From contig NZ_JADMJN010000005.1 in the NCBI RefSeq assembly GCF_018780565.1, forward strand, positions 124,001 through 188,000: a DNA stretch of 64,000 nt. The letters run 5' to 3'. The DNA is from Rhodoferax sp. GTDB taxonomy: Bacteria > Pseudomonadota > Gammaproteobacteria > Burkholderiales > Burkholderiaceae_C. Shown in pieces: positions 1-9,946 of the stretch (within the stretch, counting starts at the first letter, position 1; the number at the start of each line of letters is the position of its first letter). Under the pieces are notes generated by a model, which was given only the letters and a program-made list of their open reading frames with translations, did not search any database and was not told where the DNA came from. The translations under genes and the position numbers were made by a program.

Positions 1-930
1 AACGTCGGTTTGGTCATGCGTACTGCCCATCAGATCAAAGATCAGGCCGTGTCGCAAGCCACCTGTGGCCTGTTGCATGTGGTCTATTTGAAGCAGATCA
101 AAAATCGCACGCAAGACGCTCAAGCCACCACCGATGATGGCGCGTCGGTCGTCCCGCATGCCTGCAAGGCGAATGCGATCGGCACTTTGCGCGGCGAGCA
201 GTTTATCGAGTAGCCAATCCAGGCCTTCCCGGCTCACAGAGCCCGCGGGCCAGCCGGCTGCGGCCAGCACATCGCCGACTGCACCCACCGTACCCGCTGA
301 GCCGTAAGCGACATCCCAGGCATCGCGTCGATAGGCCTGGAGCGCTTCATCCAGAACCGCTTTGGCCGCGATCTCCGCCATTTGAAATGCGTTCGCAGTG
401 AATTGACGGTCGGGAAAATAGCGGGTCGACCAGGCAATGCTGCCCACGCGAAAGGACTCCATCAGCTTGGGTTCAAAGCCCTGGCCCAGGATGAGCTCGG
501 TCGATCGACCACCGATGTCAATCACCAGGCGCCGTTCATTGCCATTGGGCAACGCGCGGGCCACTCCCTGGTAGATCAGCCGCGCCTCTTCCAGCCCGGA
601 AATGACATCGATTGGAAATCCCAGCATGTCATTGGCCCGCGCCAGAAATTCATCGCGATTGCGTGCCTCCCTCAAGGTCTGGGTTGCCACGGCACGGACT
701 TCGACGCTATTGAATCCAGCCAGACGTTCGCCAAACCTGGCCAGGCATTCCCAACCACGCTGCATTGCTTCGGGTGTCAGATTGCGATCCTCGTCGAGTC
801 CACTGCCCTGGCGAACAGTTTCCTTCAGGTATTCCGTACGGTAGTACTGGCCGTGATCAATGCGTCCAATTTCAAGACGAAAACTGTTTGAGCCCAAATC
901 GACGGCGGCCAGGCGAGTTCCATTTTCCAT
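1..930 (-). CDS. ppx: Exopolyphosphatase / Ppx-GppA phosphatase, 3' end off the window
   Basis: Hydrolyses terminal phosphates of polyphosphate (or pppGpp) in the cytoplasm. The reverse-strand frame is open from the left edge. The N-terminal actin-like phosphate loop reads DLGSNSF (residues 11-17 from the ATG at 930) and the second phosphate motif DIGGRSTE is at about 138-145, both diagnostic of the Ppx/GppA family. About 310 residues are visible, with no stop before base 1, so the C-terminus is missing and I cannot tell a short Ppx from a 500-residue form. An in-frame ATG at 963 would add 11 residues; neither start has a clear Shine-Dalgarno. It lies on the same strand as ppk2 and next to the pst locus, which fits phosphate/polyphosphate metabolism. 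Confidence 0.9.
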   Translation of the reverse strand, partial: MENGTRLAAVDLGSNSFRLEIGRIDHGQYYRTEYLKETVRQGSGLDEDRNLTPEAMQRGWECLARFGERLAGFNSVEVRAVATQTLREARNRDEFLARANDMLGFPIDVISGLEEARLIYQGVARALPNGNERRLVIDIGGRSTELILGQGFEPKLMESFRVGSIAWSTRYFPDRQFTANAFQMAEIAAKAVLDEALQAYRRDAWDVAYGSAGTVGAVGDVLAAAGWPAGSVSREGLDWLLDKLLAAQSADRIRLAGMRDDRRAIIGGGLSVLRAIFDLLQIDHMQQATGGLRHGLIFDLMGSTHDQTDV

Positions 931-1000
931 TGCTGTATTTTTTTGTTGTTCGTGGTTCAGCATAGCATTCGGCGGCGATTCGTAAAGTCGCATGTTTCTT

Positions 1001-2149
1001 TCATCCCACAAGCCGTCCATCGCGGCCGATCATGCTTGAGGTCACATAGGAGCCACTGCGTCTTTGCCCATTGAAGCTGACACGAAATCCATTTAGATCA
1101 ACAGATTGGCGCTGCTGGAATTTTTTCAGTGCGCTTTGCCGCGTTAAAGGGCCTTCGATGGTATGGAGCACTGCACCTGTGTACTGCGCGGCAATGTAGC
1201 CGGCCAGACTTTGAGGTGTGGGGGGTTCGTCAAAATAGCGGGCCAGTGCTTCGCGAAACGTCTTCACCAGCAAAATGGGCGAGTTCACCAAGGGCACAAA
1301 CTGCGTCGCCGTGATGGATGTATGACGCGTCACGGCCATTTGTGTCACTGTTTGCAGGTTAACCTCAGCCATGGCAATGACGAAGCGTTGTTGGGCCTGT
1401 GCTTCAAGGCCCTGAAGAAACAGCACCAGTTCAGGTGTGCCGCCCAGAAACAGAAGGATACGCGGGGTATCGGGGCTTAGCTTTCTGCCAAGTTGAGCCA
1501 AGTCATTCGTTGTCTTGAAAGACTTCAGCTTGATCTTCAAGGCCAAACCGGTGCGTTCAAGCTCATCTTTGTAAAGAGCGTATTCCTGCTCGGATGCGTA
1601 GACGGCGCCAACTTCCGACACGCTCATCACGGACAGCGATTTCAGCGCCTGGGCAATCTGTGTCTGGCGGGATGCAAAGATCGGAAAAGTGGACTCATCC
1701 CCTTCGAGGTCCGAGTCTTGTAGCCAGGGCGCAACGTGTGCCAGATTGATGGACTCCTGGCGAAGCAGGGGCAGCAACTGATTTGTAGCGCGGTCGCCCG
1801 CAGTGCCGGACAGTGCAATGCAGTTTGGCGTTCGCTTCACGGCCTCAAGGGCTCTGCGCAGGCTTTCTGCGCTGCCGTCGACTTCCAGAACCATGTGTTT
1901 GATGTGGCTGCTGTTGACGCCACCCTTGGCATTCATGTCCTGCCAGGCCACGCGGGACCCAACCAGGAAGTCCCTGGAGACATCGAGTTGCCCGGTACTG
2001 GTGTCAATGATCTGGGCGACCACTGCAGTGCGCTCGCCGCCGTGGGAGCGTGCAGTCTGGGCCCATACCGGCAACGATGCGCTCGCGGCGAGGCCGACGG
2101 CGCTTTGCAAAATGTTGCGACGGCTTGGAGTTGACGGGAATCGTGTCAT
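1001..2149 (-). CDS. Periplasmic substrate-binding protein, branched-chain amino acid ABC type
   Basis: A periplasmic type I binding protein (Peripla_BP_6/LivJ-like fold) of about 382 residues. The N-terminus has a twin-arginine-like SRRNIL followed by a hydrophobic stretch and a VWAQ cleavage region, so export is likely. No permease or ATPase gene is adjacent, so it is an orphan component or sensor-type binding protein; the ligand is unknown. An upstream TTG at 2170 overlaps the ppk2 stop by four bases and would add seven residues; I prefer the ATG at 2149 because it starts just before the signal peptide. Translational coupling to ppk2 is plausible either way. Confidence 0.75.
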   Translation of the reverse strand: MTRFPSTPSRRNILQSAVGLAASASLPVWAQTARSHGGERTAVVAQIIDTSTGQLDVSRDFLVGSRVAWQDMNAKGGVNSSHIKHMVLEVDGSAESLRRALEAVKRTPNCIALSGTAGDRATNQLLPLLRQESINLAHVAPWLQDSDLEGDESTFPIFASRQTQIAQALKSLSVMSVSEVGAVYASEQEYALYKDELERTGLALKIKLKSFKTTNDLAQLGRKLSPDTPRILLFLGGTPELVLFLQGLEAQAQQRFVIAMAEVNLQTVTQMAVTRHTSITATQFVPLVNSPILLVKTFREALARYFDEPPTPQSLAGYIAAQYTGAVLHTIEGPLTRQSALKKFQQRQSVDLNGFRVSFNGQRRSGSYVTSSMIGRDGRLVG

Positions 2150-2166
2150 TTGTTTGCAAAATTGAT

Positions 2167-3144
2167 TCAATAGATATCCGGCACCAATATTTCCTGGGGC
2201 ACGGGATGGCGAACGTAATCCTCATTGCGTTCGCGTGGCGGCAGCACAATGGCCGGGTGTTCGATTTCGCCGTAAGGGATCTGGCCCAGAAGGTGGTGAA
2301 TGCAGTTGAGCCGGGCTTTCTTCTTGTCAACGGCTTGTACAACCCACCATGGTGCATCCGGGGTATGGGTTCGCTCCAGCATGACTTCTTTGGCCTTGGT
2401 GTACTCCTCCCACCGGCGGCGCGATTCAAGATCCATGGGGCTGAGCTTCCACTGTTTGAGCGGGTCATGGATTCGGCCCAGGAAGCGCAGGTGCTGTTCC
2501 TCGTCGGAGATGGAAAACCAGTACTTGATCAACTGGATGCCAGAGCGCACCAGCATTCTTTCAAACTCCGGAACAGACCGGAAGAATTCTTCGTATTCCT
2601 CATCTGAGCAAAATCCCATGACCCGTTCAACGCCAGCGCGGTTGTACCAGCTCCTGTCAAAAAGTACGATTTCTCCGGCACCCGGCAGGTGAGATACATA
2701 GCGCTGAAAATACCACTGGGTTTTTTCACGGTCATTGGGCGCTGGCAGTGCCGCGACCCGGCACACACGTGGATTGAGCCGCTGCGTGATGCGTTTGATC
2801 ACACCGCCCTTGCCGGCAGCATCGCGACCTTCAAACAGGATGACCACCTTGTGGCCTGTTTTGACCACCCAGTCCTGCAGTTTGACCAGTTCGGCCTGCA
2901 TTCGGAACAATTCACGGAAGTACTGGCGGCGGCTCGCCTGATAGTGCCCTGGCGTGTCGCCCCCGCTGTCTTGTGTCAGTTGCTCAAGTCTGCAGTCCTC
3001 CAGCTCCAGTTCAAGCTCTTCATCGTAGCTGTCCACCAGATCGCGTCTTATGCGCTGGACCAGATCGTCTTCATTTGCGTTCAAATTGCACTCCAGCGGT
3101 GACGTTTCATACAGTTTGTCAACGATAAGTAGTTTTTGTGACAT
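2167..3144 (-). CDS. ppk2: Polyphosphate kinase 2 (PPK2 family)
   Basis: Transfers phosphate between polyphosphate and nucleoside diphosphates or monophosphates in the cytoplasm. The 325-residue protein has a Walker A loop GRDAAGKGG (about 106-114), the lid/Walker B region DRSWYNRAGVE (about 163-173) and the family's KYWFSIS-type core strand near residue 215. The first 90 residues are acidic and not part of the kinase domain. It is divergent from pstS across a 152-bp region carrying a Pho box, so phosphate-starvation control of ppk2 as well is possible. The stop overlaps the upstream TTG option of the next gene. Confidence 0.92.
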   Translation of the reverse strand: MSQKLLIVDKLYETSPLECNLNANEDDLVQRIRRDLVDSYDEELELELEDCRLEQLTQDSGGDTPGHYQASRRQYFRELFRMQAELVKLQDWVVKTGHKVVILFEGRDAAGKGGVIKRITQRLNPRVCRVAALPAPNDREKTQWYFQRYVSHLPGAGEIVLFDRSWYNRAGVERVMGFCSDEEYEEFFRSVPEFERMLVRSGIQLIKYWFSISDEEQHLRFLGRIHDPLKQWKLSPMDLESRRRWEEYTKAKEVMLERTHTPDAPWWVVQAVDKKKARLNCIHHLLGQIPYGEIEHPAIVLPPRERNEDYVRHPVPQEILVPDIY

Positions 3145-3214
3145 GTTTGTGACAAATGACGGTGCAATGAAATCAAGGAAATTCGCTGCGACGCCGGTTT
3201 GTCGAACTTGCGAA

Positions 3215-3232
3215 CTGTCATATAGCTGTCAC
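3215..3232 (+). promoter_or_regulatory. Pho box (PhoB binding site) upstream of pstS
   Basis: CTGTCATATAGCTGTCAC matches the enterobacterial PHO box CTGTCATAWAWCTGTCAY at 17 of 18 positions: two 7-bp direct repeats with a 4-bp AT-rich spacer. A candidate -10 (TATATT, 3243-3248) follows ten bases later, so the box occupies the -35 region as in PhoB-activated promoters. The gene for PhoB is in the operon it would control. Confidence 0.93.
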
Positions 3233-3296
3233 ACAATCTTCTTATATTCACTTCGTTGCCAAGAGTTTCCTTTCCTTCAATTCACAAGGTATCGAC

Positions 3297-4340
3297 ATGA
3301 AAAAGAGTTTCAAAATTGCCCTGATCAGCGTGGCAGGCATGGTGTCCATGGCCCATGTGGGCGTGGCTGGCGCCCAGGAAATCACCGGCGCTGGTGCCAG
3401 CTTCCCGGCACCCCTTTATTCGAAGTGGGCAGCAGAATACAACAAGGCTACCGGCGTCAAAGTCAACTACCAATCGGTGGGTTCAGGTGCGGGCATCAAG
3501 CAGATCGACTCCAAGACGGTCGATTTCGGCGCTTCAGACATGCCGCAAACCGATGAGGTTCTGAAGGCCAAGGGGCAGTTTCAGTTTCCCACCGTGATTG
3601 GTGGCACTGTGCCCGTGATCAACATCAAGGGCATCGCCCCCGGTCAGATGAAGCTCGATGGCCAGGTTCTGGGTGATATTTACCTGGGCAAGATCACCAA
3701 GTGGGATGATGCTGCCATCAAGGCGCTGAACCCTGGTCTGGCTCTGCCGGATGCAACGATCGCGCCGGTGCGCCGTGCCGATGGTTCCGGCACAACGTTC
3801 AATTTCACCAACTACCTGAGCAGCGTCCACCCCGAGTGGAAGACCAAAGTGGGTGAGGGCGCCGCCGTGAATTGGCCGGTGGGTGCGGGCGGAAAGGGCA
3901 ACGAAGGCGTTGCAGCATTCGTGAATCGCTTGCCTAATTCCATTGGTTATGTTGAGTATTCGTATGTCAAGCAGAACAAAATGACCTATACGCTCATGAA
4001 GAACAAGGACGGTGTGTTTGTTGCACCGGACGATGAAACTTTCAAGGCGGCAGCAGCCGGTGCCGATTGGAACAAGTCTTTTTATCAACTCATCACGAAT
4101 CAGCCGGGCAAGAATGCATGGCCCATTTCAACGGCCACTTTCATCCTGATGCATGTCAAGCAGGACAAGCCGGCCAACGCCACCGAAGCCTTCAAGTTCT
4201 TCACATGGGCCTATAAAAATGGCGGGAAAAGTGCGACCGATCTTGACTATGTTCCTATGCCTGCCAACGTGATTGGTGCAATTGAAAAGGCGTGGAGTCA
4301 CGTTACCGATGCAGCCGGCAAGCCCGTTGCGTTGAAGTAA
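3297..4340 (+). CDS. pstS: Phosphate ABC transporter, periplasmic phosphate-binding protein
   Basis: High-affinity periplasmic phosphate receptor of the Pst system. The 347-residue protein has a Sec signal peptide (about 1-26, ending AGA before QEITGAGASFPAP). The mature N-terminus GAGASFPAP, the SVGSGAG-type loop and the RRADGSGTTFNFTNYL loop (about 160-175) are phosphate-ligand elements of PstS. An AAGG ribosome site sits seven bases before the ATG. First gene of the pst-pho operon, directly behind the Pho box. Confidence 0.97.
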   Translation: MKKSFKIALISVAGMVSMAHVGVAGAQEITGAGASFPAPLYSKWAAEYNKATGVKVNYQSVGSGAGIKQIDSKTVDFGASDMPQTDEVLKAKGQFQFPTVIGGTVPVINIKGIAPGQMKLDGQVLGDIYLGKITKWDDAAIKALNPGLALPDATIAPVRRADGSGTTFNFTNYLSSVHPEWKTKVGEGAAVNWPVGAGGKGNEGVAAFVNRLPNSIGYVEYSYVKQNKMTYTLMKNKDGVFVAPDDETFKAAAAGADWNKSFYQLITNQPGKNAWPISTATFILMHVKQDKPANATEAFKFFTWAYKNGGKSATDLDYVPMPANVIGAIEKAWSHVTDAAGKPVALK

Positions 4341-4382
4341 TTCACCTGCCATTTTTCAATTCCGATTCGAAGGAGACGGCAC

Positions 4383-5414
4383 GTGTCCACTACACTCCCG
4401 GCAGGTGAGATGCCTTACAACCAGTCTGCAAGATCTTCCGGACGTGTCATGACCAATCCTTCTCCTCTCAAGTCGGCCCGTTCAGGGCCCATGGCGGACC
4501 GCATCTTTGGCTGGGTGGCCAAAGGGGCGGCCCTTTTTACGCTGGCTATGTTGATTGCCATTTTGGCGTCGCTGACGGTGGGTGCCTGGCCTGCGATCAG
4601 CAAGTATGGTTTGAGTTTCCTCACCAGCACGAGCTGGGATCCGGTCAAAGAGGAGTTTGGTGGCCTGGTCATGATCTATGGCACCTTGATGACCTCGTTC
4701 ATTGCCTTGCTGATTGCTGTTCCGGTCAGCTTTGGTATTGCCTTGTTTTTGACAGAACTGTCACCGGCCTGGCTCAAACGTCCGCTGGGTACGGCCATTG
4801 AATTGCTGGCGGCCATTCCCTCGATCGTGTATGGCATGTGGGGCTTGCTGGTGTTCAGCCCTTTGCTGTCAACTTATGTGCAGCAGCCCTTGCAGTCGGT
4901 GTTCGGCGGCGTACCTTACCTGGGCGCCTTTTTTTCCGGCCCGCCAGTGGGTATCGGCATATTGTCGGCCGGCATTATTTTGGCGATCATGATCATTCCG
5001 TTCATTGCGGCGGTGATGCGTGATGTGTTTGAAGTCACGCCGCCGTTGCTGAAAGAATCCGCGTATGGCCTGGGCGCCACGACGTGGGAAGTGGTCTCCA
5101 AAGTGGTATTGCCTTACACCAAGGCGGGTGTTGTCGGTGGCATCATGTTGGGACTGGGCCGTGCCATCGGGGAGACCATGGCGGTCACGTTTGTGATCGG
5201 CAACTTCAATCAACTCGATTCACTGAGCCTTTTTCAAGCGGCCAACAGCATCACTTCGGCACTGGCGAATGAGTTTGCTGAAGCCGGAGATGGCTTGCAC
5301 CAGGCGGCCCTGATGTACCTGGGGCTGGTTTTGTTCTTTATCACCTTCGTTGTGCTGACCCTGTCAAAAATTCTGCTGTCACAGCTTAAAAAGAGCGAAG
5401 GAGCCAAGTCATGA
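4383..5414 (+). CDS. pstC: Phosphate ABC transporter permease PstC
   Basis: Inner-membrane permease subunit of the Pst transporter, pairing with PstA. 343 residues with about six membrane segments and a cytoplasmic EAA-like loop (region [15 protein letters not shown]) that contacts PstB. I take the GTG at 4383 because AAGGAG (4370-4375) lies seven bases upstream; an internal ATG at 4449 lacks such a site. The N-terminal 35 residues before the first helix are longer than in E. coli PstC. The stop overlaps pstA by ATGA. Confidence 0.96.
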   Translation: MSTTLPAGEMPYNQSARSSGRVMTNPSPLKSARSGPMADRIFGWVAKGAALFTLAMLIAILASLTVGAWPAISKYGLSFLTSTSWDPVKEEFGGLVMIYGTLMTSFIALLIAVPVSFGIALFLTELSPAWLKRPLGTAIELLAAIPSIVYGMWGLLVFSPLLSTYVQQPLQSVFGGVPYLGAFFSGPPVGIGILSAGIILAIMIIPFIAAVMRDVFEVTPPLLKESAYGLGATTWEVVSKVVLPYTKAGVVGGIMLGLGRAIGETMAVTFVIGNFNQLDSLSLFQAANSITSALANEFAEAGDGLHQAALMYLGLVLFFITFVVLTLSKILLSQLKKSEGAKS

Positions 5415-6295
5415 CCACGGGCGATTCCCTGCTGCATGCGGCAGCTCTGGATGCGACTCGCCAGGCCCGGTATGCAAAGCGAAAGTTCGTCAATCGCATT
5501 GCACTGGTTCTGTCCTTGCTGGCCATGGGCTTTGGCCTGTTTTGGCTGTTCTGGATTTTGTTTGAGACTGTCCGGCTGGGGGTGGGTGGACTTACCCTCG
5601 ATACCCTGACTCAGATGACCCCGCCACCCAATGACGTGGGTGGTCTGGCCAACGCGCTTTACGGCTCTTTTTTAATGGTGCTGTTGGCCACTTTTGTGGG
5701 CACACCGATAGGTGTCATGGCCGGTATCTACCTGGCTGAGTTCGATACCAAAAGCTGGCTCGCTTCCACGACGCGGTTTGTTAATGACATCCTGCTGTCG
5801 GCGCCGTCCATCGTGATTGGTCTGTTTGTGTATGCGGTCGTTGTGACGCGTTTCAAATCGTTCTCAGGCTACGCCGGTGTCATGGCCTTGGCCTTGATCG
5901 TTATTCCGGTGGTGATTCGTACCACCGAGAACATGTTGCAGCTAGTGCCTTCTGGTTTGCGTGAGGCTGCCTATGCATTGGGGGCGCCAAAATGGAAGGT
6001 CATTCTGAGTATTACCTTGCGGGCCGCACGCTCGGGGGTGGTCACCGGGGTATTGCTGGCGGTGGCCCGCATAGCGGGTGAGACGGCGCCCCTGTTGTTT
6101 ACCGCCCTGAGCAATCAGTTCTGGACCTCCAGTCTGAGTGAACCCATGGCGAGTTTGCCCGTCACAATTTTCAAGTTTGCCATGAGTCCGTACGAGAACT
6201 GGCAAAAGCTGGCCTGGGCCGGGGTGTTTCTCATCACGGTATCGGTTCTGGGTCTCAACATTCTGGCCAGAGTCTTGACCAGAAGCAAGACCTGA
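5411..6295 (+). CDS. pstA: Phosphate ABC transporter permease PstA
   Basis: Second inner-membrane permease of the Pst system. 294 residues, about six membrane helices, with the coupling loop [15 protein letters not shown] (about 192-206) resembling that of PstC. The start codon overlaps the pstC stop (ATGA), which indicates translational coupling and supports the start. Length is typical of the family. Confidence 0.96.
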   Translation: MTTGDSLLHAAALDATRQARYAKRKFVNRIALVLSLLAMGFGLFWLFWILFETVRLGVGGLTLDTLTQMTPPPNDVGGLANALYGSFLMVLLATFVGTPIGVMAGIYLAEFDTKSWLASTTRFVNDILLSAPSIVIGLFVYAVVVTRFKSFSGYAGVMALALIVIPVVIRTTENMLQLVPSGLREAAYALGAPKWKVILSITLRAARSGVVTGVLLAVARIAGETAPLLFTALSNQFWTSSLSEPMASLPVTIFKFAMSPYENWQKLAWAGVFLITVSVLGLNILARVLTRSKT

Positions 6296-6331
6296 TGGAT
6301 TCACTGCCAAAGACACAAGAAAAGGTTAGAG

Positions 6332-7111
6332 ATGAATACTGCTAATGCAATCTCCGAGAGATCAAAAATTTCGGTGAGAAATCTGGATTTTTATTACGGC
6401 AAGTTTCATGCGCTCAAGGGCATCAATCTGGAAATCCCGGAGAAAAAAGTGACTGCCTTCATCGGCCCTTCCGGCTGTGGAAAATCGACCCTGCTGCGTG
6501 TTTTCAATCGCATGTTCGAGTTGTACCCTGAACAACGCGCTGAAGGTGAAATACTGCTGGACGGTGAGAACCTGCTGACCAGTAAAAAGGACGTGGCTTT
6601 GCTGCGTGCCAAAGTTGGCATGGTTTTTCAAAAGCCAACACCGTTTCCGATGTCGATCTATGACAACATTGCGTTTGGCGTCAAACTGTTCGAGTCGCTC
6701 AACGCCACTGACATGGAAGAGCGCGTTGAATGGGCCTTGCGCAAGGCTGCCTTGTGGAGTGAGGTGAAGGACAAGCTGAACCAGAGCGGCTCCAGTCTGT
6801 CGGGTGGACAGCAGCAGCGCCTTTGTATCGCGCGTGGCATCGCCATCAAGCCTGAGGTGCTGCTTTTGGATGAGCCCTGCTCGGCGTTGGACCCGATTTC
6901 CACAGCCAAAGTCGAGGAATTGATCACGGAGCTCAAGAGCGATTACACGGTTGTCATCGTGACCCACAATATGCAGCAGGCTGCGCGCTGCAGCGACTAC
7001 ACCGCGTACATGTACCTTGGCGACTTGATGGAGTTTGGCTCGACCGAGCAGATGTTTTTCAAGCCCACGCGCAAGGAAACAGAAGATTACATTACCGGCC
7101 GTTTCGGCTAA
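6332..7111 (+). CDS. pstB: Phosphate ABC transporter ATP-binding protein
   Basis: Cytoplasmic ATPase driving phosphate uptake through PstCA. The 259-residue protein has Walker [10 protein letters not shown] (about 46-54), the ABC signature LSGGQQQR (about 157-164), Walker [13 protein letters not shown] and the switch histidine in [28 protein letters not shown] is the PstB-type Q-loop. Follows pstA by 36 bases in the same operon. Confidence 0.97.
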   Translation: MNTANAISERSKISVRNLDFYYGKFHALKGINLEIPEKKVTAFIGPSGCGKSTLLRVFNRMFELYPEQRAEGEILLDGENLLTSKKDVALLRAKVGMVFQKPTPFPMSIYDNIAFGVKLFESLNATDMEERVEWALRKAALWSEVKDKLNQSGSSLSGGQQQRLCIARGIAIKPEVLLLDEPCSALDPISTAKVEELITELKSDYTVVIVTHNMQQAARCSDYTAYMYLGDLMEFGSTEQMFFKPTRKETEDYITGRFG

Positions 7112-7120
7112 GGAATCGAC

Positions 7121-7822
7121 ATGCCTGAAAAACACCTTTCTACCCAGTTTGACAGCGAACTCAGCGCGGTTTCGACCCGCGTCATGGAGCTTGGCGGTCT
7201 GGTTGAGTCGCAGATTCGCCAGGCGATTTATGCGCTGTCCCAGTTCAGCGTGGATGTTGCGAACGAGGTCACAGCCACTGAGGCCCGCGTGAATGCCATG
7301 GAAGTTGATATCGACCGCGAGTTGTCGAGCATCATTGCCCGGCGTCAGCCGACAGCACGTGATCTGCGCTTGCTGATTGCGATTTCGAAAACCACCGCCA
7401 ACCTGGAGCGCGTGGGGGACGAAGCTGAAAAGATTGCCCGCATGGTGCGCTCCATCATCAACAGCGGTTCACCCCGTTCCTTGCCCTCTCTGGAATTGCG
7501 AGTGGCTGCCGATATGGCCTCAGGCTTGCTGCGCAAGGCACTGGATGCCTTTGCACGACTCGATACCGCAGCGGCGGTTTCAATTCTGAAAGAGGATGAT
7601 TTGATCGACAAGGAATTTGACGGCTTTGTGCGCAAGCTGATCACTTACATGATGGAAGACCCGCGCATGATTTCGCCCAGCCTGGACCTGCTGTTCCTGG
7701 CCAAGGCGATTGAGCGCATTGGTGACCATGCCAAGAACATTGCCGAGTTCATCATCTATGTCGTCAAGGGCGCGGACATTCGCCATTCGTCCATGGAACA
7801 AATTGAGTCGGTGGTGAAATGA
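7121..7822 (+). CDS. phoU: Phosphate signalling regulator PhoU
   Basis: Cytoplasmic helical protein that links the Pst transporter to PhoR and keeps the Pho regulon off when phosphate is plentiful. 233 residues with two PhoU repeats; each carries an E/D-rich metal-binding helix (for example ERVGDEAEKIARM and ERIGDHAKNIAEF). Ten bases after pstB; its stop overlaps the phoB start by ATGA. Confidence 0.96.
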   Translation: MPEKHLSTQFDSELSAVSTRVMELGGLVESQIRQAIYALSQFSVDVANEVTATEARVNAMEVDIDRELSSIIARRQPTARDLRLLIAISKTTANLERVGDEAEKIARMVRSIINSGSPRSLPSLELRVAADMASGLLRKALDAFARLDTAAAVSILKEDDLIDKEFDGFVRKLITYMMEDPRMISPSLDLLFLAKAIERIGDHAKNIAEFIIYVVKGADIRHSSMEQIESVVK

Positions 7823-8541
7823 AGCACATGCCGGGCGTGCTGATTGTTGAGGATGAGTCAGCGATTGCCGAACTCATAGCGGTCAATTTGCGTCACAACG
7901 GGTTTCGGCCCACCTGGGCTATGGACAGTGCGTCGGCGCAGCGTGAACTGGATGCCGTGTTGCCCGATGTCATCCTGCTGGACTGGATGCTGCCGGGTGA
8001 AACAGGTTTGGCGCTGGCCAAGCGATGGCGTGCCAACCCGCGCACCAAAGGGGTTCCCATCATCATGCTGACGGCTCGCGGTGACGAGTCCGATCGCGTG
8101 GCGGGGCTGGATGCTGGTGCGGACGATTACATCGCCAAACCGTTCTCGACCAAGGAATTGCTGGCCCGGATCCGCGCCGTTTTGCGGCGACGCGCTCCCG
8201 AGCAGGTTGGTGGACTTGTTTCAATCGGTGCCTTGTCGCTGGATGCTTCGACGCACCGGGTTTCCTTCAATGACCAGATGTTGAAACTGGGTCCTACCGA
8301 ATTCAAGCTCTTGCACTACCTGATGAATCATGCCGAGCGCGTGCACAGTCGATCGCAGTTGCTGGACAAAGTCTGGGGTGATCATGTGTTTATTGAGGAG
8401 CGCACTGTGGATGTTCACGTCAAACGTTTGCGCGAAGCCCTGGGGGCCGATGCGGGTCACATGGTTGAGACCGTACGGGGTGCCGGGTATCGCCTGACGA
8501 GTCAATCGACACGGGTTGTGGCGACGCAGACCACCGCTTGA
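7819..8541 (+). CDS. phoB: Phosphate regulon response regulator PhoB
   Basis: DNA-binding response regulator activating phosphate-starvation genes. The receiver domain (about 5-120) has the acidic pocket VEDE (about 10-13), phosphoacceptor Asp55 in VILLDWMLPG and Lys in AKPF. The C-terminal winged helix (about 140-230) includes PTEFKLLHYLM and RTVDVHVKRLREAL. Sits behind its own target site (Pho box before pstS) and directly before its kinase gene. Confidence 0.96.
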   Translation: MKHMPGVLIVEDESAIAELIAVNLRHNGFRPTWAMDSASAQRELDAVLPDVILLDWMLPGETGLALAKRWRANPRTKGVPIIMLTARGDESDRVAGLDAGADDYIAKPFSTKELLARIRAVLRRRAPEQVGGLVSIGALSLDASTHRVSFNDQMLKLGPTEFKLLHYLMNHAERVHSRSQLLDKVWGDHVFIEERTVDVHVKRLREALGADAGHMVETVRGAGYRLTSQSTRVVATQTTA

Positions 8542-8581
8542 TGCCTGTTGCATTGATGCGTCGCCGGCCGGAGTTTTTGTC

Positions 8582-9946
8582 GTGACCATGTTCTGGCGTT
8601 TTTTCTCATTCGTCTGCTTTCAGCTGGCGGCAGGGCTGGCGGGCTGGTTTTTGGCTCCGCCGGGCCGCGGTGCAATGGGTGCGCTGATCGGTGCTGTGTC
8701 GGGTGGGAGCGCGTGGTTCCTTTTTGATCTGTCACGGGGTGTTCGATTGCTGCGATGGTTGCGGGTGGGCGATGCCTCGGATGTGGCCGTTCGGTCCGGC
8801 TTATGGGGGGAGGTGTCGGACCGTGCACGGCGATTGATCCGGGCCAGGGAGCAGATGACGCGTGAAAGTCAGAGTCGTTTGCAGGATTTCCTGGCGGCAC
8901 TGCAGGCATCGCCCAACGGCGTGGTATTGCTGGACTCCGAGGGGCGGATTGAATGGTTCAACCAGATGGCCGGGATGCACTTTGGTCTCGATGCCCAGCG
9001 CGACATGTTGCAGCATTTTGCCAACCTGGTTCGGGATCCTGGCTTTGCGGCGTATTTTGCGAGTCACAATTTTTTAAGCGAACTCGTCATGCCGGGGCGC
9101 GAGAGCACACCAGCACGACCGGTCAAGCTGTCGGTTCATCTTCACCCGTATGGCGAGGGGCGATTGTTGTTGCTGTCGCGCGATGTCACGGCAGTGGAGC
9201 AGGCAGAAGCCATGCGTCGCGATTTTGTGGCCAATGTGTCCCATGAAATTCGTACGCCGCTCACGGTGTTGGCCGGTTTTGTAGAGACCTTGCAGACCTT
9301 GCCCCTGGTCGACGATGAACGCGAGCGTTATTTGGCATTGATGGCCCAGCAGGCAGATCGCATGCAGGCACTGGTCAGCGATCTGCTGATGCTGTCACGT
9401 CTGGAGGGGAGTCCGTCGCCAGGTAGTTTCGACTGGATGCCCATGTCGTCGCTCATCAATCAGTTGGAGCAGGATGCAAGCGCTTTGTCGGCGGTGTTGA
9501 ATCCACGATCCGACGGCTTGCACAAACTGGTGTTTGATTCCGTGACGGGTGTGGAGATTGCAGGGGCACCCAATGAGTTGCTCAGTGCGATGGGCAACCT
9601 GGTGGGCAATGCCATTCGCTATACGCCTGCGCGAGGCGAGATACACGTGCAGGCCTTGTTGTTGCCTGACGGACGCGTGGCCTTCTCTGTGGCGGACACG
9701 GGCCCTGGCATCGCGCCCGAACATATTCCGCGCTTGACCGAGCGTTTCTACCGGGTTGACCGAAGTCGATCACGGGACACTGGCGGCACGGGACTGGGTC
9801 TGGCCATCGTCAAGCATGTTCTGCAGCGCCATGGTGCGGAGCTGAAAATCGACAGCACGCCAGGCAAGGGCTCTGTTTTCACGATTATTTTTCCCTCCAG
9901 CCGGGTCAGGATGGCTTCGGAACATGCGCTTGGGTACAGCGTTTAG
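8582..9946 (+). CDS. phoR: Phosphate regulon sensor histidine kinase PhoR
   Basis: Membrane histidine kinase controlling PhoB. From the GTG at 8582 (GGAG eight bases upstream) the protein is 454 residues; an ATG two codons later is an alternative. Order: two membrane helices (about 5-55), a linker, a PAS domain (about 95-205), HisKA with VANVSHEIRTP (His at about 221), and HATPase with VGNAIRYTPA, DTGPGIA and GGTGLGLAIV. As in other PhoR proteins there is almost no periplasmic domain. Its last four bases overlap the end of the convergent MATE gene. Confidence 0.95.
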   Translation: MTMFWRFFSFVCFQLAAGLAGWFLAPPGRGAMGALIGAVSGGSAWFLFDLSRGVRLLRWLRVGDASDVAVRSGLWGEVSDRARRLIRAREQMTRESQSRLQDFLAALQASPNGVVLLDSEGRIEWFNQMAGMHFGLDAQRDMLQHFANLVRDPGFAAYFASHNFLSELVMPGRESTPARPVKLSVHLHPYGEGRLLLLSRDVTAVEQAEAMRRDFVANVSHEIRTPLTVLAGFVETLQTLPLVDDERERYLALMAQQADRMQALVSDLLMLSRLEGSPSPGSFDWMPMSSLINQLEQDASALSAVLNPRSDGLHKLVFDSVTGVEIAGAPNELLSAMGNLVGNAIRYTPARGEIHVQALLLPDGRVAFSVADTGPGIAPEHIPRLTERFYRVDRSRSRDTGGTGLGLAIVKHVLQRHGAELKIDSTPGKGSVFTIIFPSSRVRMASEHALGYSV

